From: Patiria pectinifera
Taxonomy: Eukaryota; Echinodermata; Asteroidea; Valvatida; Asterinidae
Direction of reading: 5' to 3'
Assembly: GCA_029964075.1 (NCBI GenBank)
Contig: CM057147.1
Location: 27,487,513-27,551,512 of the forward strand
Length of the DNA: 64,000 nucleotides
Numbering within the stretch: the stretch's first letter is position 1; the number at the start of each line of letters is the position of its first letter. A program made the position numbers and the translations under genes. Under the pieces are notes generated by a model. The model made no database searches and had not been told where the DNA came from. It saw only the letters and a list, made by a program, of their open reading frames with translations. This document shows positions 61,001-62,559 of the stretch, piece by piece.

Positions 61001-62507
61001 TATACATGTGTATGTACCTTTTTTTTCTGTGGTAAATTCAATTATACTTTGTGCATGTGACCTTTACGTTATACTGATTGGGAATTTTGGATAGAAATTT
61101 GGTATGTGGGTAACACCTTGGGATATTACGTGAGCATAGTCTATCGGTATCTGTGTCAGCTTTCAACTAAAACTGAACCTTTTTAGTAACAAATTCAGAT
61201 TTATACGCGCATGCGATTATATGGGCCTGGCGGCAAGAAGCGAAAGCCGTCCATTGAAAATGTACAGGGGTGCAAACATTCTAGTAATTTTTTCTCCGAT
61301 TTTCCCATTGGTTTTTTGTTCTTGAGGAAAAAGCCTCTGATATTGTTGTACATTGTATTATTATCAGACCTAAGTGTTTTTTTTTGGTGAACAAAATAAA
61401 TACTTTAAAAATTGATTTCGTCCCGTGTGCACGAGGTCGAAGGAAATCAGCAGGGATCCTTTCCATTTGTGCACCACAAAAAAACCCACTTTGGCCTGAT
61501 TGTAATGTACCTATGACAATTTTAGAGATTTTTCTCAAGAAAAAAAGCGACAAATCTGGATTAATTTGAGAAAATATGACTAGAATGTTGAACCCCTGTA
61601 CATTTTCAATGGACCGCTTTTGCTTTTTTTGCTGCCGAACCGTTTATGCGCATAAATACGACTGTATTAGTAAAAGGTCCAGTAAAGCTGCTTTGAAACA
61701 AGACTTTCTCTCAACTGGACTTTACTGTTCATAGATGTGCACATTAAGTCTAAATTTGATGACTTGTTTGAAAGAATTAAGCTTTGAACTTGGCATGCAA
61801 TATTGCAGCAACCACTGTTACTGTTTTTTACCTTTTACATGTTGTATTTTTCGTAAGCTTTCATAGAAAAAGCTAAATTTTTGTATGGTGTTTGTTATTT
61901 TGTTTCTCTTTGCAGTTTTGGTTCATAAAACGTAAAAATAAAATGTTTCTAAAGAAGGTTTGTCTTTGAAGAAAAAGGTTTACAATGGATGATTTATATT
62001 TCATGTACTGCGACAATGATAATAAAAACAGTCTATTTTGTGAATTCTGTTGTTTCAATGTTCAGTTCTTTTTTCCCCCAGAAAATTATCTTATCCCCTC
62101 AAGTTCTCGGGGGCTGTCCATTTCCAAATAAATTAGTATTTGATTATTCGAAACTGCATTTGACTGAATATTCAAATATTTGAAACTCGTTGATCAAGTT
62201 TATACATTTGCCAGCTGCAACAGCAAGCCGCGCCGGCTGGCTCGCTGTTGCGGCTGGCAAATGTATAAACTTGATCAACGAGTTTCAAATATTTGAAAAT
62301 TGATTTATGATTGAATATTTTAATATTCAGTATATCAGGACAGCCCGTAAGTTCTCAACAAATCAAGGTATACGATGACAGAAAATTAACGCTGGCCTGA
62401 TTTAGTTTCGCATGTTTTTCTGCACTCAAGGTCCCAGTCTGGGTTTTACCAAACCAGTGACGGCAATACTCACCGCAGAAGCTCTTCTGGTGAACCCACA
62501 GCTTCAT
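828..62507 (-). CDS. DEPDC5: DEPDC5/Iml1 orthologue, GATOR1 subunit (partial; 23 coding exons)
   Basis: DEPDC5 (yeast Iml1) joins NPRL2 and NPRL3 to form GATOR1, the GTPase-activating complex for RagA/B that switches off mTORC1 at the lysosome when amino acids are scarce. I translated the minus strand and joined 23 exons; every junction has a GT donor and AG acceptor and all phases agree (about 1,077 codons, versus about 1,600 residues in vertebrates). Conceptual layout: N-terminal domain about 1-125 with [19 protein letters not shown]-type region about 126-390 with [13 protein letters not shown] and [12 protein letters not shown]; Ser-rich linker with [13 protein letters not shown]-type region about 555-820 with [16 protein letters not shown] and [15 protein letters not shown] domain about 925-1000 with [11 protein letters not shown]. 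The C-terminal domain is outside the window. One conserved exon between exons 9 and 11 was not found. Two plus-strand genes are nested in introns 2 and 5. Family assignment is very secure; exon edges come from splice signals and phase only. Confidence 0.95.
1210..1454. mobile_element. Small MITE with CAGGGCCC ends
   Basis: 245 bp between CAGGGCCCAATTT and AAATGGGGCCCTG, an inverted-repeat pair. The interior repeats CAGAATT/AATTCTG words in both orientations. No target duplication visible. Confidence 0.65.
2080..2194 (-). CDS. DEPDC5: DEPDC5 exon 23 (end of DEP domain)
   Basis: 115 nt, phase 0 in and phase 1 out. It encodes [20 protein letters not shown] then [10 protein letters not shown], matching [29 protein letters not shown]. 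Acceptor CTTAG, donor GTAAGA. Confidence 0.92.
2673..2808 (-). CDS. DEPDC5: DEPDC5 exon 22 (DEP domain)
   Basis: 136 nt, phase 2 in and phase 0 out. It encodes [20 protein letters not shown] and [13 protein letters not shown], the first half of a DEP domain (vertebrate [21 protein letters not shown]). Acceptor TTCCAG, donor GTAGGA. Confidence 0.92.
2843..4068. mobile_element. 1.2-kb inverted-repeat element in DEPDC5 intron 21
   Basis: Ends CAGGGGTGTGA and TCACACCCCTG are inverted repeats. It includes GCGAAGCGCGAAGC short tandem repeats, a GGGGCCC-rich segment also found at 46830-47160, a (GGC)n tract near 3900 and many TACATGTA words. The open frames inside are short and unrelated to known proteins. 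Confidence 0.6.
4233..4540 (-). CDS. DEPDC5: DEPDC5 exon 21 (linker before DEP)
   Basis: 308 nt, phase 0 in and phase 2 out. It encodes a low-complexity Pro/Thr/Ser/Gly linker ([17 protein letters not shown]) and ends [12 protein letters not shown], which aligns with ILEAMKHPS just upstream of the DEP domain. Acceptor CTCCAG, donor GTGAGT. The plus-strand frame over the same bases is a shadow. Confidence 0.85.
4772..5104. repeat. Dispersed repeat, copy 1
   Basis: About 330 bp nearly identical to 55283-55603, starting near CTGATACACCGTGCCCTCTG and ending near GGATACAAATTTCAG. No terminal repeats or coding capacity seen. Confidence 0.8.
5490..6232. repeat. Minisatellite with unit TTGTGATTGAC
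   Basis: Roughly 11-bp units of ACTTGTGATTG and variants, with a higher-order duplication (5580-5765 resembles 5880-6065). It ends about 25 bp from the donor of DEPDC5 exon 20. A short piece of the same motif occurs at 17577-17620. Confidence 0.9.
6257..6463 (-). CDS. DEPDC5: DEPDC5 exon 20
   Basis: 207 nt, phase 0 both sides. It encodes [20 protein letters not shown] and [17 protein letters not shown], nearly identical to the vertebrate SLKFWRTRFLLLP and LLDGFVRFVEGLNRIRR blocks. Acceptor CCACAG, donor GTGAGT. A TTGTGATTGAC minisatellite begins about 25 bp past the donor. Confidence 0.96.
7323..7503 (-). CDS. DEPDC5: DEPDC5 exon 19
   Basis: 181 nt, phase 2 in and phase 0 out. It encodes [20 protein letters not shown] and [20 protein letters not shown], matching EYKWNYLDQYICSAG of vertebrates. 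Acceptor CCTAG, donor GTGAGA. Confidence 0.93.
7809..7900 (-). CDS. DEPDC5: DEPDC5 exon 18
   Basis: 92 nt, phase 0 in and phase 2 out. It encodes [20 protein letters not shown] and [10 protein letters not shown], matching [26 protein letters not shown]. Acceptor AAACAG, donor GTAAGT. Confidence 0.92.
8044..8441 (+). mobile_element. Family C repeat (ATTCATAAATACC ends), copy
   Basis: Shares CACATATTTATTCCCATTCA, TAAATACCTTTCGGTC and a right end GACGGGCTCTTGACCAATAG with copies at 12797, 14683, 30510 and 45470. Confidence 0.75.
8648..8740 (-). CDS. DEPDC5: DEPDC5 exon 17
   Basis: 93 nt, phase 0 both sides. It encodes [20 protein letters not shown] followed by [11 protein letters not shown] (vertebrate GYQIIVQP). 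Acceptor TGACAG, donor GTGAGT. Confidence 0.85.
9316..9662 (+). mobile_element. tRNA-derived SINE with LINE-like tail
   Basis: A box-like CCTAGTGGTCTGG, B box GTTCGAGTCCAG, a body with CTCTCCACCCAGGAGTGAAT, and a 3' tail AAAGCGCTATATAAATGCCT that matches CR1/L2-type LINE tails. Not a functional tRNA. Confidence 0.85.
9858..10063 (-). CDS. DEPDC5: DEPDC5 exon 16 (start of SHEN-type region)
   Basis: 206 nt, phase 1 in and phase 0 out. It encodes [20 protein letters not shown], then [13 protein letters not shown] and [12 protein letters not shown], clearly matching vertebrate VDWKSLTTPACLPLTTDYF and QVFEEFICQRLMQ. The LDII tetrapeptide (9945-9956) aligns with the YDLL 'critical strip' near residue 775 of human DEPDC5 that contacts RagA. 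Confidence 0.95.
10843..10947 (-). CDS. DEPDC5: DEPDC5 exon 15
   Basis: 105 nt, phase 1 in and out. It encodes [20 protein letters not shown] then [15 protein letters not shown], just before the VDWKSL block. Conservation is modest; placement rests on splice signals (TTTAG, GTGCGA) and phase. Confidence 0.8.
11401..11865. mobile_element. TA-flanked foldback element
   Basis: A full-length inverted repeat of about 465 bp: left end TACACTCAACCAAAAAAGAA, right end its complement. Flanked by TA, as for Tc1/mariner-type MITEs. The two near-identical open frames on opposite strands are produced by the palindrome, not genes. Confidence 0.88.
12071..12220 (-). CDS. DEPDC5: DEPDC5 exon 14 (Ser-rich linker)
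   Basis: 150 nt, phase 1 in and out. It begins [17 protein letters not shown] (vertebrate PSGEAIQIHHQT) and then becomes a Ser/Gly/Glu-rich disordered stretch. Acceptor GGCAG, donor GTAAGG. Confidence 0.88.
12797..13172 (+). mobile_element. Family C repeat, copy
   Basis: Same layout as 8044-8441: GGGGGCCTGG piece, ATTCATAAATACC start, CATGACGG then CCAATAGGAATGG near the right end. Confidence 0.75.
13182..13437 (-). CDS. DEPDC5: DEPDC5 exon 13
   Basis: 256 nt, phase 0 in and phase 1 out. Its 3' half encodes [20 protein letters not shown] and THTFPHG, matching [27 protein letters not shown]. The 5' half (a linker with [13 protein letters not shown]) is poorly conserved. Acceptor CTACAG, donor GTGAGC. 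Confidence 0.92.
13889..14426. mobile_element. TTAA-type MITE (family B), copy 1
   Basis: Inverted-repeat ends (GAGTCCATCATTTG / CAAATGATGGACTAT) with TTAA flanks. Central hairpin CCAACGGTGCGTCTTAAGAA/GCACCGTTGG. Shared inner motifs with copies at 39543 and 43405. The interior is CpG-rich. Confidence 0.75.
14493..14651 (-). CDS. DEPDC5: DEPDC5 exon 12
   Basis: 159 nt, phase 0 both sides. It encodes [20 protein letters not shown] and ends in [11 protein letters not shown], matching DYNIPHWINHSFY and FTPRIKL of vertebrates. Acceptor TTGCAG, donor GTAAGT. Confidence 0.93.
14683..15290 (+). mobile_element. Family C repeat with long central hairpin
   Basis: Left part is a near-perfect hairpin (14725-14800, arms GTGGGAGTCTGGATGGG...), followed by ATTCATAAATACC and ending GGTATTTATGAAT. 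Carries CCACGTAACGG and CCAATAGGAATG near its end. No coding capacity. Confidence 0.8.
15543..15604 (-). CDS. DEPDC5: DEPDC5 exon 11
   Basis: 62 nt, phase 1 in and phase 0 out. It encodes [20 protein letters not shown], matching [21 protein letters not shown] of vertebrates. Acceptor TTCAG, donor GTAAGA. Joining it directly to exon 9 stays in frame, so loss of the unseen exon 10 would not disrupt the downstream frame. Confidence 0.9.
16032..16560 (+). mobile_element. Non-LTR retrotransposon reverse-transcriptase fragment
   Basis: A plus-strand frame from about 16050 to 16409 encodes a C-terminal reverse-transcriptase tail, including [19 protein letters not shown] and [19 protein letters not shown], typical of CR1/Jockey-like LINEs. 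It is truncated at the 5' side and the frame ends before the usual terminus. Near-identical direct repeats of about 50 bp (15987-16040 and 16570-16625) flank it. It lies in the DEPDC5 intron where a conserved exon is missing. Confidence 0.8.
17256..17333 (-). CDS. DEPDC5: DEPDC5 exon 9
   Basis: 78 nt, phase 1 in and out. It encodes [20 protein letters not shown] and MNMSLN, matching EGFPQGDN...GNYLEAINLSFN of vertebrates. Acceptor TTACAG, donor GTGAGT. The next vertebrate segment (about 45 residues) is not found in the following intron. Confidence 0.88.
18096..19071 (-). repeat. Tandem array of six truncated DEPDC5 exon 8 copies
   Basis: Together with the full exon this is a seven-copy array, spacing 176-177 bp (159 bp for the last step). 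Each unit holds the last 91 nt of exon 8, its donor and a G-rich intron piece. Potential 92-nt exon copies (same phases as exon 8): 18273-18364, 18803-18894 and 18980-19071 are open; 18626-18717 has an in-frame TGA near its end; 18450-18540 has a 1-bp deletion; 18096-18187 has lost its donor. The acceptor CACAG|T arises at the repeat joint, where the true exon reads CACAAT. The copies lack a pyrimidine tract upstream, so splicing use is uncertain. Apparent plus-strand reading frames here are an effect of the repeat. Confidence 0.9.
18990..19020 (-). other. Example open decoy-exon region in the exon 8 array
   Basis: Part of the copy 18980-19071; here the Trp codon of DDWMQ has become Ser and MQML has become MQIL, showing that copies have diverged at the protein level. 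Confidence 0.5.
19139..19245 (-). CDS. DEPDC5: DEPDC5 exon 8 (complete copy)
   Basis: 107 nt, phase 2 in and phase 1 out. It encodes [20 protein letters not shown] and [15 protein letters not shown]; the [11 protein letters not shown] start matches VVVQNERREEW of vertebrate DEPDC5, so this right-most copy is the ancestral exon. Acceptor CACACAG, donor GTACAT. Six shortened copies follow in tandem downstream. Confidence 0.92.
19468..19748 (-). mobile_element. tRNA-derived SINE, inverted copy
   Basis: Reverse complement of the same family as 9316: AAATAGCGCTTT tail, CTCCTGGGTGGAGAGAAGC body and a GGTTCGAACCC B box at about 19685. Inserted between DEPDC5 exons 8 and 7. Confidence 0.85.
20067..20139 (-). 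CDS. DEPDC5: DEPDC5 exon 7
   Basis: 73 nt, phase 1 in and phase 2 out. It encodes [20 protein letters not shown] then DFY, equivalent to [24 protein letters not shown] in vertebrates. Acceptor TTCCAG, donor GTACAT (a weaker donor). Confidence 0.9.
20371..20424 (+). promoter_or_regulatory. Cluster of five AGGTCA half-sites and a CACGTG E-box
   Basis: AGGTCA occurs at 20371, 20388, 20400, 20412 and 20419; the last two form a DR1 (AGGTCAAAGGTCA), the preferred layout for RXR/HNF4-type nuclear receptors. CACGTG sits at 20375-20380 within GGTCACGTGATC, close to the TFEB/MITF CLEAR motif. Whether it is active is unknown; it lies in DEPDC5 intron 6 and could come from a repeat. Confidence 0.4.
20656..21085. 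repeat. Satellite of 18 units of about 24 bp
   Basis: Unit GAAGGGGGTGGGGTTTAACC plus CATT, 18 copies with few changes. It lies about 320 bp from exon 6 of DEPDC5, and is G-rich on the plus strand. Confidence 0.93.
21361..21420. repeat. 30-bp tandem repeat across the exon 6 donor
   Basis: CGGAAGTTAACCTTACTTAT plus ATTGTCTTGGC... occurs twice in direct succession with no change in 29 bp; both carry a donor on the minus strand. Confidence 0.95.
21407..21538 (-). CDS. DEPDC5: DEPDC5 exon 6 with duplicated donor
   Basis: 132 nt, phase 1 in and out. It encodes [20 protein letters not shown] and [14 protein letters not shown], a hallmark SABA-region block. The donor ATAA|GTAAGG is repeated exactly 30 bp downstream by a perfect 29-nt tandem repeat (21361-21389 and 21391-21419). 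Use of the distal donor would lengthen the protein by ten residues ([10 protein letters not shown]) with no stop. Confidence 0.95.
22015..22232 (-). mobile_element. tRNA-related SINE-like repeat
   Basis: Carries an inverted B-box-like GATTCGAACCCGGGTC and the downstream GCTGCGCCAACCTGACTCC typical of tRNA-derived SINE heads, with an A-rich body on the left. Confidence 0.6.
22439..22736. mobile_element. MITE with CAGGCGCGGATCCAG ends
   Basis: Ends CAGGCGCGGATCCAG and CTGGATCCGCTCCTG are inverted repeats; exact ATGCA repeats flank it (22434-22438, 22737-22741). Interior has poly-A, poly-C and poly-G tracts. A relative lies at about 41160-41475 (GGCTGATCTAG...CTAGATCCGCCACTG). Confidence 0.78.
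23280..24600. other. DEPDC5 intron 5 stretch without recognised gene
   Basis: CpG-richer than its surroundings (GGGCGCGCCGCCGG near 23485). No splice-compatible conserved exon seen on either strand; probably old repeat. Confidence 0.4.
24607..25400. repeat. Pair of related GCGCTGTAATCCTCGAACAA segments
   Basis: 24619-24720 and 25270-25385 share the same order of words (CTAATCCGTTGATAGCA, GCCACTCCAG, CGCTTGA). Nearby 24720-24850 has its own short repeats (TACCGATCGG). Origin unknown. Confidence 0.6.
25797..26336 (+). other. 179-codon open frame of unknown status
   Basis: An ATG frame with no recognisable motif, no homology that I can name and no splice support. It is long for chance in AT-rich DNA, but it lies amid repeats. 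I would not call it a gene without transcripts. Confidence 0.2.
26370..26940. mobile_element. Degenerate family B copy
   Basis: Contains CTATGAAATTATCCCCCC at its left and GAGCTGAAACTTCAATC...TTTTGTTGCTTCAA at its right, matching family B ends, but the middle is scrambled or replaced. A second worn copy lies at about 55865-56150. Confidence 0.45.
27100..27205 (+). mobile_element. tRNA-like SINE head
   Basis: GGTCGTGGGTTCGAGTCCCA with CCCGAGTGA and a complementary TCACTCGGG. The same piece appears inverted at 345-420 and, with GTTCGAATCCC, at 55735-55790. Confidence 0.6.
27863..28997 (+). pseudogene. Single-exon class A (rhodopsin-type) GPCR, frame broken at a T8 run
   Basis: Seven-transmembrane receptor of about 377 residues, on the plasma membrane by family. 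N terminus has N-glycosylation sites (NIS, NCT); TM1 [10 protein letters not shown]2 [13 protein letters not shown] with the sodium-site Asp; Cys at the top of TM3; [12 protein letters not shown] in place of DRY; YCGS in loop 2; TM6 FFVCQTPY (Trp of CWxP replaced by Gln); TM7 [17 protein letters not shown]; a Cys cluster (CRCKCRD) for palmitoylation. Frame 2 runs to about 28210 and the other frame continues from there: one extra base, most simply in the T8 at 28203-28210. This may be a sequencing error, a polymorphism or a true pseudogene. The last 18 codons come from a MITE. Ligand unknown; a peptide receptor is likely but unproven. It lies in DEPDC5 intron 5, opposite strand. Confidence 0.88.
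28943..29459. mobile_element. TTAA-flanked MITE (family A), copy 1, supplying the GPCR 3' end
   Basis: Starts AGGGG and ends TTCCCT with TTAA on both sides (28939-28942, 29460-29463), the insertion signature of piggyBac-like elements. Ends are inverted repeats (ATACAACATTTGC / GCAAATGATGTAT). The centre is a perfect palindrome, CCAACGCTGATCGGCCGATC and onward. 517 bp, no coding capacity; a non-autonomous element. Confidence 0.9.
29470..29785 (+). mobile_element. LINE 3' end fragment with (ATGG)n tail
   Basis: Frame 29490-29762 encodes [20 protein letters not shown] and NRAEWRKVI, which resembles the C terminus of LINE reverse-transcriptase proteins (W..DI..DL....A.DR..WR). It ends in a GATGG microsatellite, as LINE tails often do. 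Confidence 0.6.
30510..30865 (+). mobile_element. Family C repeat, copy
   Basis: Contains TATAAATACCTTTCGGTC and, near the right end, CACGTGACGG followed by CCAATAGGAATGGG. Lies just upstream of DEPDC5 exon 5 on the intron 5 side. Confidence 0.72.
30976..31174 (-). CDS. DEPDC5: DEPDC5 exon 5
   Basis: 199 nt, phase 0 in and phase 1 out. It encodes [31 protein letters not shown] and [12 protein letters not shown], matching VEFAGIRAQAGELW and QMSCEMWDFD in vertebrates. Acceptor CTTAG, donor GTGAGA. Intron 5 after it is 9.4 kb and houses the GPCR gene on the opposite strand. Confidence 0.95.
31665..32137. mobile_element. hAT-like MITE rich in CGAGTACTCG
   Basis: 473 bp flanked by exact TTCCTATT repeats (31657-31664, 32138-32145). 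Ends AGTGCTGGGTGAGTA and TACTCGCCCAGGCC. The subterminal region holds repeated CGAGTACTCG palindromes. A partial relative lies at about 51508-51925. Confidence 0.85.
33772..34154. mobile_element. MITE with GGCC-A(n) ends (family D), copy 1
   Basis: 383 bp; ends GGCCAAAAAAAAAAA-GTCTCCGGTTTCTGG and complement, flanked by ATA on both sides. CpG-rich inside (GCGCGCGCGTCGCCG). A 42-bp host segment (from GTATTTATAATTATGAAATC) is repeated on both sides (33721, 34165). Confidence 0.88.
35500..36902. mobile_element. Element with CAGAGATGAAACT ends
   Basis: Inverted ends CAGAGATGAAACT / AGTTTCATCTCTG with exact TATAAC repeats outside (35494-35499, 36903-36908). It contains another nested MITE at 35905-36630. 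No long coding frame. Confidence 0.8.
35905..36630. mobile_element. MITE with 40-bp inverted ends and a GCGTA-rich core
   Basis: Ends CCCTGTCACACTT...GCGTATCCTAATTCCTTATG and complement, about 40 bp. The core (36050-36570) is densely packed with GCGTA/TACGC words in both orientations, far from the AT-rich flanks. Confidence 0.85.
37574..38088. mobile_element. TTAA-flanked MITE (family A), copy 2
   Basis: 515 bp, flanked by TTAA, nearly identical to the copy at 28943-29459 throughout, including the central CTGATCGG/TCGATCAG hairpin with one loop difference. High identity implies recent mobility. Confidence 0.92.
39543..40058. mobile_element. TTAA-type MITE (family B), copy 2
   Basis: Flanked by TTAA on both sides; ends AGGTAGAGTACATCATTTG and CAAATGATGGACTCTACCT. 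The central hairpin (about 39698-39728) differs in sequence from copy 1 but is still self-complementary. Confidence 0.82.
40720..40925. repeat. Tandem duplication across the exon 4 donor
   Basis: GATTTCAAAATCACT...CCTTACCAGGTTATTC occurs twice, 120 bp apart. The copy holds the last bases of exon 4 and a second GTAAGG donor at 40789. Confidence 0.88.
40910..41082 (-). CDS. DEPDC5: DEPDC5 exon 4
   Basis: 173 nt, phase 1 in and phase 0 out. It encodes [20 protein letters not shown] and later [18 protein letters not shown], one of the best-conserved blocks of the family. Acceptor TTACAG, donor GTAAGG. The exon end and its donor are repeated 120 bp downstream (decoy donor at 40789), part of a tandem duplication at 40720-40925. 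Confidence 0.95.
41873..41925 (-). CDS. DEPDC5: DEPDC5 exon 3
   Basis: A small 53-nt exon (phase 2 in, phase 1 out) encoding [17 protein letters not shown], equivalent to LLLQVKSLKEDLQKE in vertebrates. Acceptor TTTCAG, donor GTGAGT. Confidence 0.9.
42417..43245. mobile_element. Element with GCCGGCCTCAGGTCGA ends
   Basis: Left end CTCGAAATTAAAGCCGGCCT-CAGGTCGA and right end TCGACCTGAGGCCGGCTTAA are inverted repeats. An inverted family C fragment (42775-43022) is nested within. Confidence 0.65.
43244..43873. mobile_element. TTAA-type composite MITE (family B tail), inverted copy
   Basis: Flanked by TTAA at 43240 and 43874. Its right two thirds are family B in reverse orientation, including the CCTACGGTGCGTCTTAAGAC palindrome at about 43682; its left part (GGGACACTAGGTCCTGGAAC) matches a different repeat also seen at 21765. 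Confidence 0.65.
43878..45050. repeat. Long dispersed repeat, copy 1
   Basis: Segments align in order with 51270-53270: TGCGTGTTGCCTTTCGTCTT at the left, CATCCAGCTCCTACAACTTT-type middle, and GGTAAGTCAGATTTGAAAA at the right. Copy 2 has further insertions. No coding capacity seen. Confidence 0.7.
44325..44470. mobile_element. Tiny MITE with CAGGCATGCAACTT ends, copy 1
   Basis: 146 bp; inverted ends CAGGCATGCAACTT / AAGTTGCATGCCTG; CTTTAT on both sides (6-bp target duplication). Confidence 0.9.
45470..46050 (+). mobile_element. Family C repeat with long central hairpin
   Basis: Close relative of 14683-15290 in its arms, but the hairpin core (GAGTCTGGGGGCTGATAATC and complement, 45535-45600) has a different sequence. 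Right end holds CACGTGACGG and CCAATAGGAATG. Confidence 0.8.
46740..47330. repeat. GGGGCCC-rich repeat block with homopolymer tracts
   Basis: Two similar segments (46850-46965 and 47040-47160; GGGGTTCGGGGCCCG, TGGTGTGATCTGAGGCAATT) relate to 2920-3030. Long G and C runs on both sides may be poorly sequenced. Confidence 0.6.
47330..49040. other. DEPDC5 intron 2 stretch without recognised feature
   Basis: AT-rich, with many TACATGTA-like words and short GTACAT repeats (47870-48260). Could contain the 5' UTR exon of the BEN gene, which I cannot identify. Confidence 0.35.
49058..49290. mobile_element. Half copy of the CAGGGTGAGT foldback
   Basis: Matches only the left arm of the element at 59619, ending at the central loop. 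The right arm is missing. Confidence 0.78.
49643..49742 (+). CDS. BEN gene, exon with start codon
   Basis: Starts after a CTCCACAG acceptor, with 40 nt of 5' UTR, then ATG at 49683 encoding [20 protein letters not shown] and a GTACTG donor in phase 0. A MITE related to the one ending the GPCR gene starts about a dozen bases into the following intron. At least one further 5' UTR exon should exist upstream; I could not place it. Confidence 0.8.
49683..58359 (+). CDS. BEN-domain protein with N-terminal coiled coil (6 coding exons, complete)
   Basis: The joined exons 49683-49742, 53351-53684, 54134-54310, 54861-55048, 56494-56752 and 58235-58359 give 1,143 nt (380 residues plus TAA) with consistent phases. 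The N-terminal part has a basic patch (GAKRRKL) and a coiled coil ([20 protein letters not shown]); the middle is Ser/Glu- and Gln/Pro-rich; the last about 120 residues form a BEN domain ([52 protein letters not shown]). BEN domains bind DNA and usually act in transcriptional repression or chromatin, so a nuclear role is inferred. The start ATG has a good context (AAC ATG G). The gene lies wholly inside DEPDC5 intron 2 on the opposite strand. Which BEND subfamily it belongs to I cannot say. Confidence 0.88.
49755..50280. mobile_element. MITE (family A), diverged copy 3
   Basis: Alignable over its length with the copies at 28943 and 37574 but clearly older. Its central hairpin reads CCAACGATGGTC/GACCATCGTTGG: a different sequence from the other copies, yet still perfectly self-complementary. 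It abuts the BEN gene exon with the start codon. Confidence 0.8.
50279..50560. mobile_element. TTAA-starting element fragment next to family A copy 3
   Basis: Begins TTAAAGGGCCATGGAGGAGC immediately at the end of family A copy 3; a related left end occurs at 57643. The right end is not clear. Confidence 0.4.
50666..51035. mobile_element. MITE with GGCC-A(n) ends (family D), copy 2
   Basis: 370 bp, very similar to 33772-34154, flanked by TAA on both sides (50663-50665, 51036-51038). Together the two copies show a 3-bp target duplication. Confidence 0.9.
51270..53270. repeat. Long dispersed repeat, copy 2
   Basis: Same order of segments as 43878-45050, interrupted by a CGAGTACTCG hAT-like piece (51508-51925) and an extra block at about 52340-52920. 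Lies in BEN gene intron 1. Confidence 0.7.
53351..53684 (+). CDS. BEN gene, exon with coiled coil
   Basis: 334 nt, phase 0 in and phase 1 out, acceptor TCCACAG, donor GTAAGT. It encodes [20 protein letters not shown] at the start and [20 protein letters not shown] near the end, a clear heptad-type coiled coil likely to mediate dimerisation. Confidence 0.87.
54134..54310 (+). CDS. BEN gene, third coding exon
   Basis: 177 nt, phase 1 in and out. It continues the coiled coil ([15 protein letters not shown]) and ends in an acidic cluster ([11 protein letters not shown]). Acceptor ACTCAG, donor GTAAGA. Confidence 0.85.
54861..55048 (+). CDS. BEN gene, Gln/Pro-rich exon
   Basis: 188 nt, phase 1 in and phase 0 out. 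It encodes a low-complexity linker of repeated Gln-Pro ([17 protein letters not shown]). Acceptor TGACAG; the donor GTTAGT is unusual but is the only GT giving the right phase. Confidence 0.78.
55283..55603. repeat. Dispersed repeat, copy 2
   Basis: Same orientation and nearly the same sequence as 4772-5104, with a few small deletions. Lies in an intron of the BEN gene. Confidence 0.8.
56184..56332. mobile_element. Tiny MITE with CAGGCATGCAACT ends, copy 2
   Basis: 149 bp relative of 44325-44470, with AAGTAA on both sides. Two independent 6-bp duplications define the family. Confidence 0.9.
56494..56752 (+). CDS. BEN gene, first part of BEN domain
   Basis: 259 nt, phase 0 in and phase 1 out, acceptor TAACAG, donor GTGAGT. 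It encodes [20 protein letters not shown] and [14 protein letters not shown], the first helices and the conserved 'LD..K..AI' segment of BEN domains. Confidence 0.9.
56930..57295 (-). mobile_element. Family C repeat, inverted copy in BEN gene intron
   Basis: Reverse orientation. Includes the AGAGGGGTGTTTCAC segment, GACTTGTTTCGGA and a GGGGCCTGG...CCAGGCCCC hairpin (57170-57225). Another inverted fragment lies at about 42775-43022. Confidence 0.65.
57647..58188. mobile_element. TTAA-type MITE in last BEN-gene intron
   Basis: Left end TTAAAGGGCCCATGTAATG, right end CATTGCATGGACCCTAA are inverted repeats. About 540 bp, no coding capacity. Confidence 0.65.
58235..58359 (+). CDS. BEN gene, last coding exon
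   Basis: 125 nt, phase 1 in, ending at TAA. It encodes [20 protein letters not shown] then [20 protein letters not shown] and K, the C-terminal helices of the BEN domain. Acceptor TGTTAG. Confidence 0.9.
59619..60123. mobile_element. TA-flanked foldback with CAGGGTGAGT ends
   Basis: 505-bp near-perfect inverted repeat, CAGGGTGAGT...ACTCACCCTG, with TA on both sides, mariner-like. Downstream of the BEN gene in DEPDC5 intron 2. Confidence 0.9.
60529..60616 (-). CDS. DEPDC5: DEPDC5 exon 2
   Basis: 88 nt, phase 1 in and phase 2 out. It reads [20 protein letters not shown] and on to EIYHPDENN, matching the [21 protein letters not shown] block of vertebrate DEPDC5. The acceptor is CTTTAG and the donor GTAAAA. 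The following intron (intron 2) is about 18.6 kb and contains the BEN-domain gene on the other strand. Confidence 0.9.
60620..62100. other. DEPDC5 intron 1 stretch
   Basis: No coding exon seen. 61240-61640 contains inverted words (AAAATGTACAGGGG / CCCCTGTACATTTT), the ends of another foldback-like element of about 370 bp. Confidence 0.5.
62109..62348. mobile_element. hAT-like MITE, 240 bp, with 8-bp target duplication
   Basis: Flanked by exact AAGTTCTC repeats (62101-62108, 62349-62356), the 8-bp duplication typical of hAT elements; ends contain GGGCTGTCC / GGACAGCCC. The inner part is a nearly perfect long hairpin (TTTGCCAGC...GCTGGCAAA with about 40-bp arms), implying recent origin. Lies in DEPDC5 intron 1. 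Confidence 0.9.
62474..62507 (-). CDS. DEPDC5: DEPDC5 exon 1 (first recognised coding exon)
   Basis: Encodes [11 protein letters not shown] and ends in phase 1 before GTGAGT. It matches the conserved start of DEPDC5 (KLVIHKKGF in vertebrates). The ATG given is the only in-frame one here. It is preceded directly by a TCTGCAG acceptor-like sequence, and vertebrate DEPDC5 has about seven residues before this point, so the true start may lie in an upstream exon and this ATG could be internal. Confidence 0.7.
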
Positions 62508-62559
62508 CCTGCAGACAATTCTCCTTGATAAACGAAACAATTGCCGACATGAACGGCAC

